DNA from: Venturia oleaginea
Lineage: Eukaryota; Ascomycota; Dothideomycetes; Venturiales; Venturiaceae
Length of the DNA: 64,000 nucleotides
Assembly: GCA_013176395.1 (NCBI GenBank)
Contig: JABMLP010000019.1
Location: 1 to 64,000, forward strand
Direction of reading: 5' to 3'
Shown here: piece by piece, positions 32,335 to 44,886 of the stretch
How positions within the stretch are numbered: the stretch's first letter is position 1
Layout: each line of letters begins with the position of its first letter
Program-made: the position numbers and the translations under genes
The notes under the pieces: model-generated
Databases searched by the model: none
Seen by the model: only the letters and a program-made list of their open reading frames with translations
Told to the model about the DNA's origin: nothing

Positions 32335-35123
32335 ATGGACCCAGCCGTGCTTCTACAACTCCAAAGACGCTGCCAGATGTTCCCCAAATTGATGCCTGTC
32401 TTTGGTGAGGCAAGCCAGCTCAGTCCGGATCCCAAGGTGTGTAGAGTCCTGCGTCTTCACGCGTCTGTTTATTGACTGTCTTAGGTCCAATCGCCACAAC
32501 AACACCTCCCGAACGCGTTGCCTTTCTCGTCTTTTGCTCAAAGCCCATCTAAACAATCAACTCCAACTCCCGCGTCAGTGACTCCGTCTGGCCAACCAAG
32601 CGTAACGTCCGCAACTATGGCCAGAATCGCTGACCCGGATCTGTTGAACAAGATCGACAAGTTATTTGAATGCAACGTGGGCCATTACATCGACCTGCCT
32701 CAACTAGTTGTTGTCGGCGACCAATCTAGCGGAAAGAGCTCGGTTCTACAAGGTCTTACCAATCTTCCGTTTCCTCGAGATAGCGGTCTTTGTACGCGTT
32801 TCGCGACGCAGATCATCTTCCGGCGCGCTGCTGATGGTACGTTCGTCCCTTGTGCGAGCTCGCCGATACAGGACAGGAAGAAACGCGGGATTAATGCAGT
32901 GCCAGAACGTGTCTCAATTCGCATAATCCCCGCCAAAGATGCCGACCTCGAACACCAAGCTAAAGTTCGAGCTTGGAGCAAGGATGGCTTGACGAATCTC
33001 GACCAAGATTCGTTCGGGAAGATTATGTCAGAGGTACGTGGCGAGCGTTTCGAGAGGCTTACTCATACTGATGCACTGTAGGTCCATAGTATCATGGGGA
33101 TCACCAAGGGCGACTCCTCCACGTTCGGACTAAACAAGACATTCTCGAGCGATGTCCTTCTGCTTGAAGTCTTGGGCCCTAGCGAAGAGCATTTCAGCGT
33201 CATCGATGTACCTGGCATCTTCAAGAAGACGACTTTCGGTATCACAACGCAGGCAGATATGCAAATGATACAGGACATGGTCGAAGGCTATGTAAGCAAC
33301 CCCAGATCCGTCATTCTCGCCGTTGTACCTGCCAATGTGGATACTGCGACTCAATCTATACTTGACATGGCCGAGAAACACGATCGCGACGGCTTAAGAA
33401 CCTTGGGGGTCTTGACCAAACCGGACCTCGTTGACTCTGGCGCCGAAGTCCGTGTCATGGACCTGTTACAAGGTAAAGCTCACCAACTCGAGCTCGGATG
33501 GTGCATGGTCCGCAACCTAGGTCAGAAAGAGTCGGAAGATAGTAAGGACCGCCATGCCGTAGAGAAGAGCTTTTTCAGCACTACCACACCATGGAATACA
33601 CTCAATGAGGACCAGGTCGGTGTAGAAGCTCTTCAGAGTCGGCTCAGAGAGCTTCTGAGCACACTCACTCGTCGAGAATTCCCAAAGGTACGCGCAGAGC
33701 TCAACAAGATGTTGAAGGACAAGAAAGTTGCCCTCGAAGCCCTTGGACCGAAGCGTGACACGTTCGAAGAACAAGCTACCTACCTCACCAGAGTCGCTTC
33801 CGAGTTTCAGTCTCTTTCGGCTCATCCCACTACTTCGACAAACTACGCAACATCCACGTCTAAGCCAGCGGTGAAGACTTTGTTCGTCAACAGAAACGAC
33901 AGCCTTTCAGACACTTTCGCCTGTTTCGGCCACAAGTACAAGTACAGCTCAACAGCCAAGCCTAGTGGTGCCACCCCAGGCGATAGCTCGACGGGTGATG
34001 ATTCAGACAATGCGAGCACGACCGCCAGATCCAAAGCTAAACCTCAGAGCAGGCCTCGGCCTGGCATGGCCAGTACTAGAGAGACCGACCTTACTGAAAG
34101 CCATCCAGAAATCGAGGATATGCTTACCGGAAATGAATTACTCAAGGCACCAGAACCAAATGCCATCTTCAAATGGTTGAAAGAGATCCACAAGGGCTCT
34201 CGAGGCCTTGAGCTAGGTACATTCGATCCAGGCCTTTTGGCTGTCGCCATGTACACCCAGTCGGAGCGATGGGAGACACTTGCTTTTGGCTACATCAGCG
34301 ATGTTATCGCGCACACCCATCTGTTTGTCGTAGATCTCATACATAGTGCCTGTCGCGACGAGCGTGTTGCTCGCAAGTTAGTGTCGTTTTTGACTGAACG
34401 TTTGGTCGCCAAATACGAGCGGGCCATGGCGCAAGCCAAGTTCGTTCTCGAGGTTGAACGATCCAACACGCCCCTGACGACCAATCATTACTTCAATGAC
34501 AACGTTGAGAAGAGGTACGTCTCTCAGCTGGGGTCGAGAATGTTGAGCTCCCGCAAATGAAATCCGTGATTCACGATCCTGATGAAGTGTTTAAAAAAAG
34601 ATTCTGGCCATATCTTTTCGGATCTTGCCAGGATTTTGTGCACCATCTTCTCGTTCTAGAAGTTCGAATTCAGATTGGACAGGCTCAAAATGCCAGCAAA
34701 TTGATTGAGCCTCTGCTAACTTGTCACAGCCGCCAGAAACGCCTCAAACTTGCCTTGAGGAGGTGTTCCTCTCGGACCGAAGGATCAAGGGAGAGCGAAT
34801 GGGTCCGCCTCGAAGATGTGATGCACACGGACCATATGAGCAACCTCGACAACCTCGTCCAGCACATCCACGACATACTCCAGTCGTACTACAAAGTGGC
34901 TCGTAAACGTGTAGTCGATGTTCTGTGCATGCAAGCTGCCAACTACCACCTCCTTTCAGGCCCTGACACGCCATTGACGATTCTGACTCCAGAATTCATT
35001 CGTACACTGAGTGCAGAGGATATGGAGAATATTGCAGGAGAGACACCGGTATTAAGCCGAAAGCGAGCAGATCTGGCCAAGTCTATTGAGGATCTCGAGA
35101 AGGGAAAGAAGATTCTGCTGTAA
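32335..35123 (+). CDS. Large dynamin-superfamily GTPase (Mx-like fungal dynamin)
   Basis: Four exons (32335-32436, 32485-33033, 33082-34514, 34730-35123) give 825 aa. The GTPase domain has GDQSSGKS (G1, residues 112-119), a Thr switch in CTRFATQI, DVPG (G3) and TKPD (G4). The dynamin middle/stalk follows (RGLELGTFDPGLLAVAMYTQ, then HTHLFVVDLIHSAC), and the C-terminal GED-like helix ends GKKILL. There is no PH or Pro-rich domain, so it belongs with the Mx/Vps1-like fungal proteins. A Ser/Thr/Asp-rich insert of about 60 residues (33955-34080) lies in the stalk. The last intron is 215 nt and stays open in one frame for most of its length, so retention is possible. The start at MDPAVLL is chosen over MFPKLM 48 nt later; both are in frame. 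Confidence 0.9.
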
Positions 35124-35667
35124 TTGGAGGTTGTCAATGAATTTGAAGGATCGATGTTTTCCTGCCGATGTTCGCAATTGAATCGCCAGAAAATTTTTGG
35201 TACACCCATCTCATTTGGATATGTTCAAAAAACTGCATAGATCTGTAGGATGATGGGTTGGTTATGTTGTCGGCCGAGAAAATCCACCGTGTTTCTACTG
35301 TCTTAACTAGTCTACTATCTTTGCAGAAAATATCCCAGTTGTTGCCTTGATCCGCAGCAAATATTCATTTTGAATTAGCTCCATTCGTTCAACCGCGCTC
35401 ACTACATACTTGCTTCATTCATAACATCCTAGCCATCAATCCATTACAATCATTCCGGTATATACAATAAACAAGACTCTCCTTCACTATCAGCTTTCCA
35501 AGATATTCGTTCGCTCGACCGCTCAGTAGTCGCTCACACGCTGTGCTCAAAACGACGATTTTGCGCAGAGAGATATCCATAATTTGCCAGAAACAAAGGT
35601 ACGCCACGCTACAAAATGCAGATAAAGAAAGACCCGCCCAAACCTTCTTGCTTGTCCATTGTTTGGG
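35124..35667. other. Convergent intergenic, 544 bp
   Basis: Between the dynamin stop and the stop of the PPEY membrane protein. Probably two 3' UTRs; nothing else seen. Confidence 0.5.
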
Positions 35668-37146
35668 TTACCTCCTGGCCATCGAGCTCTCCCTGCTAAT
35701 CGGGCTGAAAGCAGTGACCTCGATGCTCGGCACGATAGACAAGCTCGGCAATCTGGGTGGCCCACTTGGCGGGCCACCACTATCCTGCCTTCCAAATCCT
35801 CCTCCTGGCGGCCTCGTGGCAATGGGACTCGTGTAAGCTGGCGCATCTTCATACTCCGGTGGCTGTTCCGCTGGGATCTGGATTCCCAGATCGGCTACAT
35901 CTTCTCCCAACGAGGGAGTATGGCTGAGATGCGATATACCAGATGTTGAGGAAGCGCGGGATCTTGTAGGCTCGAGGGAGACAAATTCGAAATTATCATT
36001 ATCGGGCCTTTGTGTTTCCGAGCTACCACGACCCCAGCTGGAGAGGGACGTGGAACGGCCGCGTGCATCAAGGGACGGTGTGAGAGAGTGTCCAGATATT
36101 GAGGCTCCTGAATCGAGAAGAGGACGGTTATCCGAATCCGTTGAGCCGGCTCGGAGACGCGTCCCGTCATGGCGAAGGACACCCAAACTTCCATATTGGA
36201 CTGCAGAAACACGTCTTTCTCTTTCTTGTTGGTTTGCCTGGTGTTGCGCTATCAAAGTCGCACTGGTGATTATGTCACCACTCGCGGCAGTCTCAGCTCG
36301 CCTCCGAGATTCGGCTTGTAACCGTTGCAGTTCTGCGTAGTCGCCTCTTGCCCTTGCTTCTCGTCGTGCTACACGTCTTTCTTCCCGTTCTGCTTGTTCT
36401 TGGCGACGCGCAGCGCGAATTTGGTAGAGGGATTCCATTTCGTGATCGCGGCGCTGTTCTTCTTCGTCGATGGTTTCTGGGAACTCTAGGACAACGTCTA
36501 CGCCTCCTCTTTCTCCTTCGCGGGCGATAACCTGTTCGGATTCGCGGGGTGTATAACTGTAAGCCGGAAGTGTCATGACGCTCCTCACCGAAGTATTCCT
36601 ATCCACACCTCCAGCAATTGTATTCGTGATTGTCGCGCCAGCCGTGAATCCGCCTTCTGCTACAACGGTGCCACCAGTGCTCAATCCCAGATCGCCTCTT
36701 TCGGGGTCGGCTTCGCGATTTCGCGTGCTACTAATCCGATTGGGGCTGGGAGGTCTCGAGTTATTCCTACTCCTCCTCCCATCGCGTCCAAGTAGACTGG
36801 GAGCACTCGCATTCGGTTGCAGCTGATCAGAGTATTCGCCTCTCGATCCGCCGCGCCACCTTGTAAATTTGGTAAGGAGGTTACCGCCTGGATTGTACTT
36901 TGGCTGCGTCTTGGCCTTCTTCTTATTCTTGGCCACGACATATACTACGAGAGTGAGGGATAATAGTACAACAACTATGATGACAATCTATATAACAATG
37001 GTTAAAGAAGTTTCTCCGAGGGGTAAGGTGGTGCTTACGGTGATTACGATCATCGATGATCCACTACTGTCTCCGGCGGAAACCTGTTGTGATTGTCGCC
37101 TTGACAGTCCTGTGTGCTCGACATAGTTGTCCAGTATTGATGACAT
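35668..37146 (-). CDS. Single-pass membrane protein with PPEY motif, function unknown
   Basis: Two exons (37146-37039 and 36987-35668) join in phase 0 to give 475 aa. A short N-terminal segment (about 30 residues) precedes one transmembrane helix (about 32-56, IVIIVVVLLSLTLVVYVV), followed at once by KNKKKAK, which puts the long C-terminus in the cytoplasm. That tail has a Glu/Arg-rich coiled-coil-like stretch (EQAEREERRVARREARARGD) and ends Ser/Pro-rich with PPEYEDAPAY, a PY-type motif that could bind WW domains of a Rsp5/Nedd4 ubiquitin ligase. No catalytic domain is seen. A role as a ubiquitin-ligase adaptor is an inference from the motif only. Confidence 0.82.
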
Positions 37147-40100
37147 ATTGTTACGACTGAATTGAAGACTATAGCGCAGGCTCAGGCTGAGCACGGCGCA
37201 TGGAATTGTGCGAATATGCTGGTGGAAGGCAGGGGCCGATTGGGAGGTTGCTATGGGACAGTGCGGCGGTGTAATATCTTGGATGGGTCGGGGAGAATGG
37301 CAGATAGTTCGGTGGCACAGAGTCGTGTGAGGGCCTGAGGGGATTGCTTGTGTTCAAGAGTCTAGTATCTTCAGCGTGCAGCTGTTCGCGCTGACTATTC
37401 TACGCCTCTCTGCATGCGTGGTGGTCCATTCTAGGAGCAGGATTCAAGGCTCAGCCACACAAGACCTTGCCATTTGCACTGAAGATCAGCAGTGCTATCA
37501 ATCAACATCCAAACTTCCGCCATGCATCTCATTGTCGATATCGCCACATCCTCCCGAAGAGCCTCAATCGGTCTGATAATACCCTCCATTGGCTTCCTTC
37601 TCTACAGAAAGTGTTTCCCTTCACCCAGAAATGCGAGATGAGGGGTATCGCTTTGTATTAGGAGGACTTGTCAACGGCACGCTATTGCATTGTTCACGGG
37701 TTTGACGAGTAAATATGTTGGAGAAATGACATGGCCAGAGGAGAGTGATTCCAAATCTCACAAGAAGATACATTGAAGCTTCGAAAACATGTAAATAACT
37801 GCACTTGCAACTGTTCTCTGCAATTCAGCGAACGAAATACCTCGGCTTTTTTCTTCATATTATTTGAATCTCCTCGCGGAAATTGTAGACGGGCACCCAT
37901 GGCCCATGGTTTGATAGTAAACCCTCAAACTCATCAAAACCATGCGACTTGTCCAGCCTGTCCAAGGCGAGGTGGCGTCCGACAGGCCACGCTCGTACCT
38001 TTTGTCGGTATACATCCCATTCCCCCCTCGCACCTGCGCAGGAGAGAATCATGTTGTCCAACCATAACATCTAGAATAAGCTCTGTATAATAGAGGGTAG
38101 GATTCACGTCTGAAGTCGAGTCGATGACTACGAGTACGGGAGCTGACATTGCGAAGGCTTATGGCCTGCCCCGCCTCACACTAACCGTATCGATCGAGTT
38201 GACGGGTGACTGATGATACAATTAGTGGCATGTTGCAATGGTAGAAGATAGATAGCTGACCTAAGGATTGCCATTGATTCGAAGAACTCAATTGGCAGAC
38301 CTCGGAGGGACCTATCCCTTTCCATCATCCATAAACCTGTCAAAGACTTCGAAGACAGTCTTGATCTCAATGTGCCGCGGTCGTCTGGCGGTAGCGGGGG
38401 CTCGCACGCCCATGACGTCCCGTTGCGGAAATTCTGTAGCTTCAAAGTGGGTTCGTCGGGGAACCCACTGTGATGGTGTGGTAGAAGTCGGAGGTGTTCT
38501 GAGTCCTCCAGTTTGGACTCGCGTTTTCTAGTTCCTTCTTTTAAGCCCACCAACCAGGCCTCGATATTCCAAAATCGAGGCCAAAAACTCCATTTTTCAT
38601 CTCGGCTCAGAAGGGTCGAACCTTGAAAAATTACCGCATCAACAACCGTCGCAAAAAAGGCTCCAATACTATATGGCCTCGAAGTCGAGAAGTCGAGATT
38701 TGGTAATGTTGATTCTCATGTTGACCGAGCGGTACACCCAGCATGGTTGCAAGCTGCATTGGTCATGCCGATGATGGTGACGTGTAGTTCAGTGACTTGA
38801 GGGACTTTATCATTTGCTCTGCCTCATAGGCGAAGGCGATAATTCTGTCCCGCGGTGCAAGTCAACTACGACATCGATGTCACTCCATCTCTCCAGTAAC
38901 TCTCATTGATGTTAAGAGAAGCTGATCGGCAGAGAGAGATGGGGTGCAATTCGTCTCTGCTAATGCTACCACTCAAATGAGATGGCCGTTCCCAAACGAC
39001 AGCACGGGGGCCGCAGAGTCCTTCGTCGTCGTCGTGAGCACATTGAATTGTGCTCACCCACCTGCCCGACAGCTTTCTGAAAGAGCTTTGACGAATCGGA
39101 GAGGCGAGACGTGATTCAACACCACAGCCCACTTTGGCGATGACAACACGAGGAGTGGTCAGAGGTGAGCTGTGGTGTTGAATGAGGAGAGAAGACAAGA
39201 AATGGGTGATGCGAGAGGAGAGCTTGGTGGAGCAAAAATGCTTGGCGTATTGCCTAGGGTGGATGCCTTATCCCAAGTGCATGCCTTCCTTTGTATTTCC
39301 TCCTCCTCATTCTCCACCTCCTCTGAGTCTCTGCGTCCTTAACCGGCAGCTTCGTTCCTCCGTCCGAGCATTCAGTCCCGAAGTCGCCGTCTGGTTCCCC
39401 GGCTTTCACAGGTCAGTCATTTGGAATCGGATGAATCTCTAGCAGAAGCTAACTTTCTTCTAATAGACGGGTATTGGATAAAAACCGGAAATGTTTCCCA
39501 TCGGCTTCCACGGGCAGTGTGTCCGTCCAGGGAAGGAATTCACGACTCGTACTCGCGTCCGCCTCGTCTTTCCCCACCAAATATGCATCTTTGGGATCCG
39601 GGTGGAATTCGACAATTCCCAAACAATCGCGTTGCTTGGTCGTTCTCAAACTTGTCAGACATGACGCATCTTGCTCTTGGTGTATCTTCCAAGCGCTTCA
39701 TAGGCAGTTGCCTTATGTCAACAAACCCTGTGGGCCCGTTTACGCAGATCATTTCTTTGGCCCTGCTATATTCCAGAAAGATGCGATGTCATGGCGGCAG
39801 TACTCGAACTTATAGAATTTGCCGTTTTTCAACCGCGCCGAAAGCGTCTATGACTCCACGAACAGGCACGCGTGGTGTCTTCGCACCTGATGCAAGGTTC
39901 GCCTGATCTTACTATAGTATAGATCATATCATCCGTGACTTACTGTGTAGCACTACTGACAGTCGGCGGGCTCCAACTCAAATTCATTTTAACTGAGGTG
40001 TATATATCAGCCCTAACCATCCACGTCTCTTTCCCTGTATGCTGTTAACATTAGCGTCACGTATTTCACCGAAGAAAGTGCCCGTTTGTTCAGAGCAATT

Positions 40101-40592
40101 ACCATAGCCCACGGAGATTTCCAACGACCAAATGTCTCGTAGCGTGGCCGAATAAACCTTCCTCTTGTTCACAATCCCGGGTATTTCGGGTAGGCACAAT
40201 AAAATTCCATTATATATCTAAAAAAGAGGCTAGGCTGCCCTGTTTGCTCATCAGCAAGGATTATTACGGACGTGGCACACCAAAGCATTCCCTTCGCAAT
40301 AGTTAACACTGGAACTCACTTCCTCGCCCACAACTTAGCACCAACCACCAGTGACACCGGTCTGACGGTTCTGTACTACTGCAGTCCAGCTCGGCATCTT
40401 TAGGACGATCTTACACCTGTGTCTCTGCTTTCTCCAATCCTAGTGGACAAATGTACGTAGTGCAAGATTCTTGTTGGCCATTTTGCAAGCTGATTTTTAC
40501 AGCTGTCCGTCAGGCACGAGCAACATCTGAAAACCCTTTTGTTGCCAGTTGATGCTCTACACAAAACTTCCAGCTAGCCTGACTCCACCATA
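37147..40592. other. Long stretch without a supported gene, about 3.4 kb
   Basis: The first few hundred bases are the promoter side of the PPEY protein. Several 60-125-codon frames are present (for example minus 38176-38553, minus 37855-38149 and 38866-39198, plus 39421-39906). None has a domain, an intron chain that joins, or a convincing start. A 15-bp perfect inverted repeat lies at 39114-39183. The last 400 bp precede the permease gene. Confidence 0.45.
39114..39183. repeat. 15-bp perfect inverted repeat with 40-nt loop
   Basis: ATTCAACACCACAGC (39114-39128) is the exact reverse complement of 39169-39183. It could form a stem-loop or be the arms of a very short element. Confidence 0.85.
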
Positions 40593-42481
40593 ATGTCATT
40601 CGCAACGTCAGTAACCGACAAAAAGGCATCTGTGGTTATCGAGGCAGAGCATGCCTCTATTTCTCTCAACCAAAGTCCGCCACTGGACCTGGTCGAAAAG
40701 GATGCGACAAGTCAATTAGATCCGGCTGCGCTATTTCTCGAGAAGCACCAGGACCTCGATGTTTCCGACATTGATGTCGACAAGCTGAGACATAAGATTG
40801 ATCTCTACGTAAGACCTGTTGGACTAAACCATGAATCGAGGCTAACAATTTCTTGAGCTTATACCATTGATGTGTGTAACATATATTCTTTCCTATCTGG
40901 ATAAAGCTATCTACAATGTGAGCAGGTCATGCTCCACAAATAGCTGGAAGACGCTAATTCCAGGTAGTATACAGCTCTCATGGGCATTAAAAAAGAGCTT
41001 CATTTTGGGCCAGGCGATTTCTCCACCGTGGCGACTGCCTACTCAGTCACACATCTCGTGTGTCAATTACCGAACACATATTTCCTTCAACGCTTTCCTG
41101 CAGCAAAGTGGCTCTCTGCTTGTGTAGTAGCATGGGGTGTTGTGACAACATTGACTGCCGCAGTCCAGGATGTCAAAGGATTTTACGTGGTTCGAGTCTT
41201 TCTTGCGGTGTTTGAAGCCACGATTGGTAAGCCAGTCTTTAGCTTCATCCGCAATGAGTTCTGACAATTCAGGTCCTTCACTTATGTTGATCACGGCTCA
41301 ATGGTATACCAAGAGTGAGCAAGCACCACGATTTGCCTTCTGGCATGCAGCCCCTGGTGTGGGACAAGTGATCGGTGCCTTGCTCTCTTTCGCATTCCAA
41401 GCTATTCCCAAGGGCTCACCTGTCTCTGGATGGCGACTCATGTTCGTAACTCTCGGCATTTCGACTGTGGTTGTAGGTGTCTTCTGCTGGTTCTTTCTCC
41501 CAGACACTCCTATGACCGCGCGTTTCTTAAACGACAGGGAAAAGGTGGCTTTGTTGAATCACGTAAGTGTTAACATGACTGGAGTAGAGAATCGGAAAGT
41601 CAACTCAAAACAAATTTGGGAAGCAGCCGCAGACATACAAGTGTGGTTGTTGAGTATTGGGCTCCTCATGGTCAGTCTTTGAAGCTATCTCAGGTGACCA
41701 GTTGCTAAGATAACAAAAACAGGCAGCCATGTCTCTTGGTTTGACTGGAACCTACTCCACGACCGTGATCAAAGACATGGGTTTCAACAATAGGAAGTCT
41801 GCGCTATTGAACATGCCAGCAGGCGTCGTCAGTATAGTCTGCAATCTCGTCGTAGGCTTCGGCATTCGCAGGACTTCTTATCGTTTTGCGTGGGCCATGG
41901 GCGTAACTATTCGTATGTGGTTTATTCGACCGATTCCCATTTCGATAAGACACTGACGATTCATAGCGGCCATCATCGGTGCTTGTCTTCTGTCGTTTCT
42001 ACATAAGCCGAACTTGCCCGGCTCTCTCATTGGTTTGTATATGATCACGGTCAGCAACTCTATAGTTACTATAACCCAAGTAAGTCTGTCCTGACAGAGT
42101 TTGGATCATGCATTGACAAGGCTCAAGCAATGGGCTATGTCCAATGTCTCAGGAGGCACCAAACGCGCCGCAATGGCTGGTATGATCGCAGCAGCTCCTG
42201 GTCTTGCAGGTATCATCGGGCCCCAAACATTCCAAGAACGTGATCGCAAGGGTGGCTATATCCCAGCCAAGATTACCGTTGTGGTAACACAAGCCGGGTC
42301 TGCTTTGACCTTCTTCCTGCTGTATCTATACTATGTGATGGAGAATAAGAGGAGGAATCGCAAGGCGCATATGCATGGAGTCGGCGAGAGTTTGGCAAGT
42401 GACACGACGCTGACTGAAAAGGATGTCTGGGGTGGAATGACTGACAAGGAGAATTGGACCAAGTTTAGGTATGTTTATTGA
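40593..42481 (+). CDS. MFS permease of the allantoate/Dal5 (anion:cation symporter) family
   Basis: Seven exons (40593-40808, 40858-40917, 40968-41226, 41273-41670, 41723-41912, 41967-42079, 42128-42481) give 529 aa, all in phase. After a hydrophilic N-terminus come the typical blocks LSYLDKAIYN, the GIKKELHFGPGDFSTVATAY stretch, LPNTYFLQRFPAAKWLSACV, WGVVTTLTAAVQDVKGFYVV, then LITAQWYTKSEQAPRFAFWH and WFFLPDTPMTARFL. The second half has AMSNVSGGTKRAAMAG, IIGPQTFQERD and PAKITVVVTQAG, ending KFRYVY. Twelve helices are expected. Relatives import allantoate, nicotinate, pantothenate, dipeptides or similar carboxylates; the substrate here is not predictable. The last intron is 48 nt. Nothing looks broken. 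Confidence 0.93.
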
Positions 42482-43397
42482 TCTTGAGCAATTAGTTTGC
42501 TCATCGACCGAGACGGCCTCATCACATCCCTTCCATGGTGTCAAAGCTATATTGGAGTGCGTCGTGGTACACTGGGGCCGGCCGAAACGATCGTAAAGGA
42601 ATGTTTGCTACTATAATAGGTCTTGCTATTTAAGGCCATTCTGTGAATAACCTTAGCATTGCTCAAAATATCTGACTTGAGATCGATATCGATTATTTTC
42701 TAGGAGTCTGGTTTAAAGAACTCGCTTAAAATATTCAATAACGATTACGACTTAGGAGACTTCTCATAGATAGTTAGACAAAGACTTCGAAGGTAGTGAA
42801 AGAGACATCAATCAAAGGGCTCACTGTGCTACTGCTCATGAGTTTCGGCGACTTGTTTCTTCGCTCTTGGTTTCGTGCATCGTCATAGCCGGATAAATGT
42901 GAGAGGCAAACCCGGTTCAAAAACACATCATCCCCTTTCTTGTTCCTTTTGGTTGCTTTCTCATGCGCAGTCGTCGCAGTACCGCTTCTCGGTCCACCTC
43001 GCGATCCGCCGAAACGCCATCAGTTTCTCACCATGAAACCAACACCACCAACCTGGATCAAACCACATCCCGCAAGCTCAGCAAAACAATTCTATCCTAA
43101 CATGTCGTGGTCTTGCGGATAAAAGTAATGCGCCTATAGGCCTTGGACATTTCTACGATCCACGCGACGAGCTTCTGCGGACATCAATCACGGCCTGACC
43201 ACCCGCCCCTATATCGCCAAATAACATGGACACTGCGACGAAAATAACATTATCGCACGATGCTTGAGACCCAACCAAGGACGACAGACCTGCCCGACTG
43301 ATCCATCACCCTTTTCCACTTTCGCAACCTGATCGTTGCAGGCCTGTCTTGGGCCACACACTCTCTCTTTACATAATACCATACTACCACTTTCGCA
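42482..43397. other. Intergenic, 916 bp
   Basis: No supported gene. Contains the permease 3' flank and the promoter of the next gene. Confidence 0.5.
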
Positions 43398-44843
43398 ATG
43401 GCAACAGGAGTAAATCCCAATATCCCCTCGATAGCAAGTCTCGATACCACGGTCACGGCATACAAGATCCCTCTCAGCGCTGTTGCATTATGGCCGCCTG
43501 CCAACTTGGAGCACCCGGAGCGACGCTTCGGATTGGCACCCTTTGCATTCTTCATGCAGGTTTTGACCACCATTGTCTTAGCCGGGCGTATCTGGGCGAG
43601 GATAACGAGACGGGCGGGGATGTTTGGGGGAGACGACGTCCTTATTATTCTGGCTTGGCTTTTTGGGACTGCGTATACTGCTGTTAGTATTTACGGGGTT
43701 GTAGGTGGGGGGTTTGATAGGCATGTGTGGGATATACCTCAGGCCTTCGTTGCGCAAGTTGGGTTTGTAAGTCACTATTCTTTCTTTTGTCGTGGGAACT
43801 GCTGCGTAGGGACTAATCTTTTTTTTTTTTGTGAAGGCGGCGTGGGCGGCGGAGGGTCTCTTCTTGATCTCAAGCTGCCTGACTAAAATCTCCGTCCTAC
43901 TCTTTTATCGCCGGCTCGTCGATCGCTCTTACAGCATACGCATGCAAAGGGTCATCTATGGGCTTATCGGATTTACTGTCGCCTACTTCATCGTTTTCGC
44001 CTCTCTACTTCTCTTCTCCTGCGCGCCGATATCCTCTGCTTGGCTAAGTCTGGATATCGCATACGCTGTGCCTTACAAATGTGTTTCGAGGAGCCTGACA
44101 GATCCAATGGCTGGGTTTCTCAGTTTCATTAGCGATGCGTATGCTTTGGTCATCCCGGAGTTGGTCATCTATCGGTTGAAGATACAGAGGAGGAAGAAAA
44201 TTATCTTGTTTGCGCTTTTTGGGAGCGGTGCCATGTAAGTGTCCCACTCTCCTCTTCGACATCAAATCCCTTACAAGGAAAACAGTGTCGTTGGAGCCGG
44301 AATCGCAAGGACCGTGTGGTTATCGAGATTATATACGGATTCTCGGCGTGATCTGACATGTAATACTTTCTACCTTTTTACATTCCAGCTATTGACCCAA
44401 AAGCAGGGATCGCGTACGAACTCCTCATCTGGACGACAATCGAAATGCAAGGCAACATCATCTACGCCTCCGCTCCAGCTTTGAAAGCCCTCATCTCCGC
44501 CTATTTTGCCGAAACCAAGGGAGACAAACCTCTGGAATCTCTGATAGGACACGTAGGAACCTATGACTCGAAGTTCGATGTACATAGTGACGACTGGCCT
44601 CTGCGAAGCAATGCGAAAAATGACATGGAGAAACCGATGACATTAATTTTGGAGAGGCCGATGAGAATAGTAGAGGAGAAACCGCCGACGCCGCCGCCGA
44701 AGGACAATCACAAGGGATGGAAGGGGGGCGAGTTTGGTGGGATTACAGTGACGGAGAGGTACAGTGTTGTCAGTGCACCTAATTCTTTAAGATTGGAAAG
44801 GGGAGATGGGAGTAGGAAGGGGCGGAAAGTCCTCGGCTTCTAG
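43398..44843 (+). CDS. Rhodopsin-domain integral membrane protein (SAT4/PTH11-like, seven helices)
   Basis: Four exons (43398-43766, 43837-44234, 44286-44359, 44389-44843) give 431 aa. The family blocks are clear: RRFGLAPFAFFMQVLTTIVL, RIWARITRRAGMFGGDDVLI, AAWAAEGLFLISSCLTKISV then LLFYRRLVDR, SDAYALVIPELVIYRLKIQ and IIYASAPALKALI. Seven membrane helices precede a hydrophilic cytoplasmic tail with a Pro-rich PPTPPPK stretch. PTH11 relatives are proposed surface sensors in pathogenic fungi; most have no known ligand. The first intron (43767-43836) holds a run of about 12 T before its acceptor. The stop is only 43 bp from the stop of the converging GNAT gene, so the two transcripts probably overlap. 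Confidence 0.92.
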
Positions 44844-44886
44844 AATACCATGCTATTATCCTTCATCTTTGCACCCATCTGTCTTT

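Noticed and set aside
37855..38553. Two or three minus-strand frames that could be exons of one gene
   Set aside because: No splice sites join them in phase and no family is recognised.
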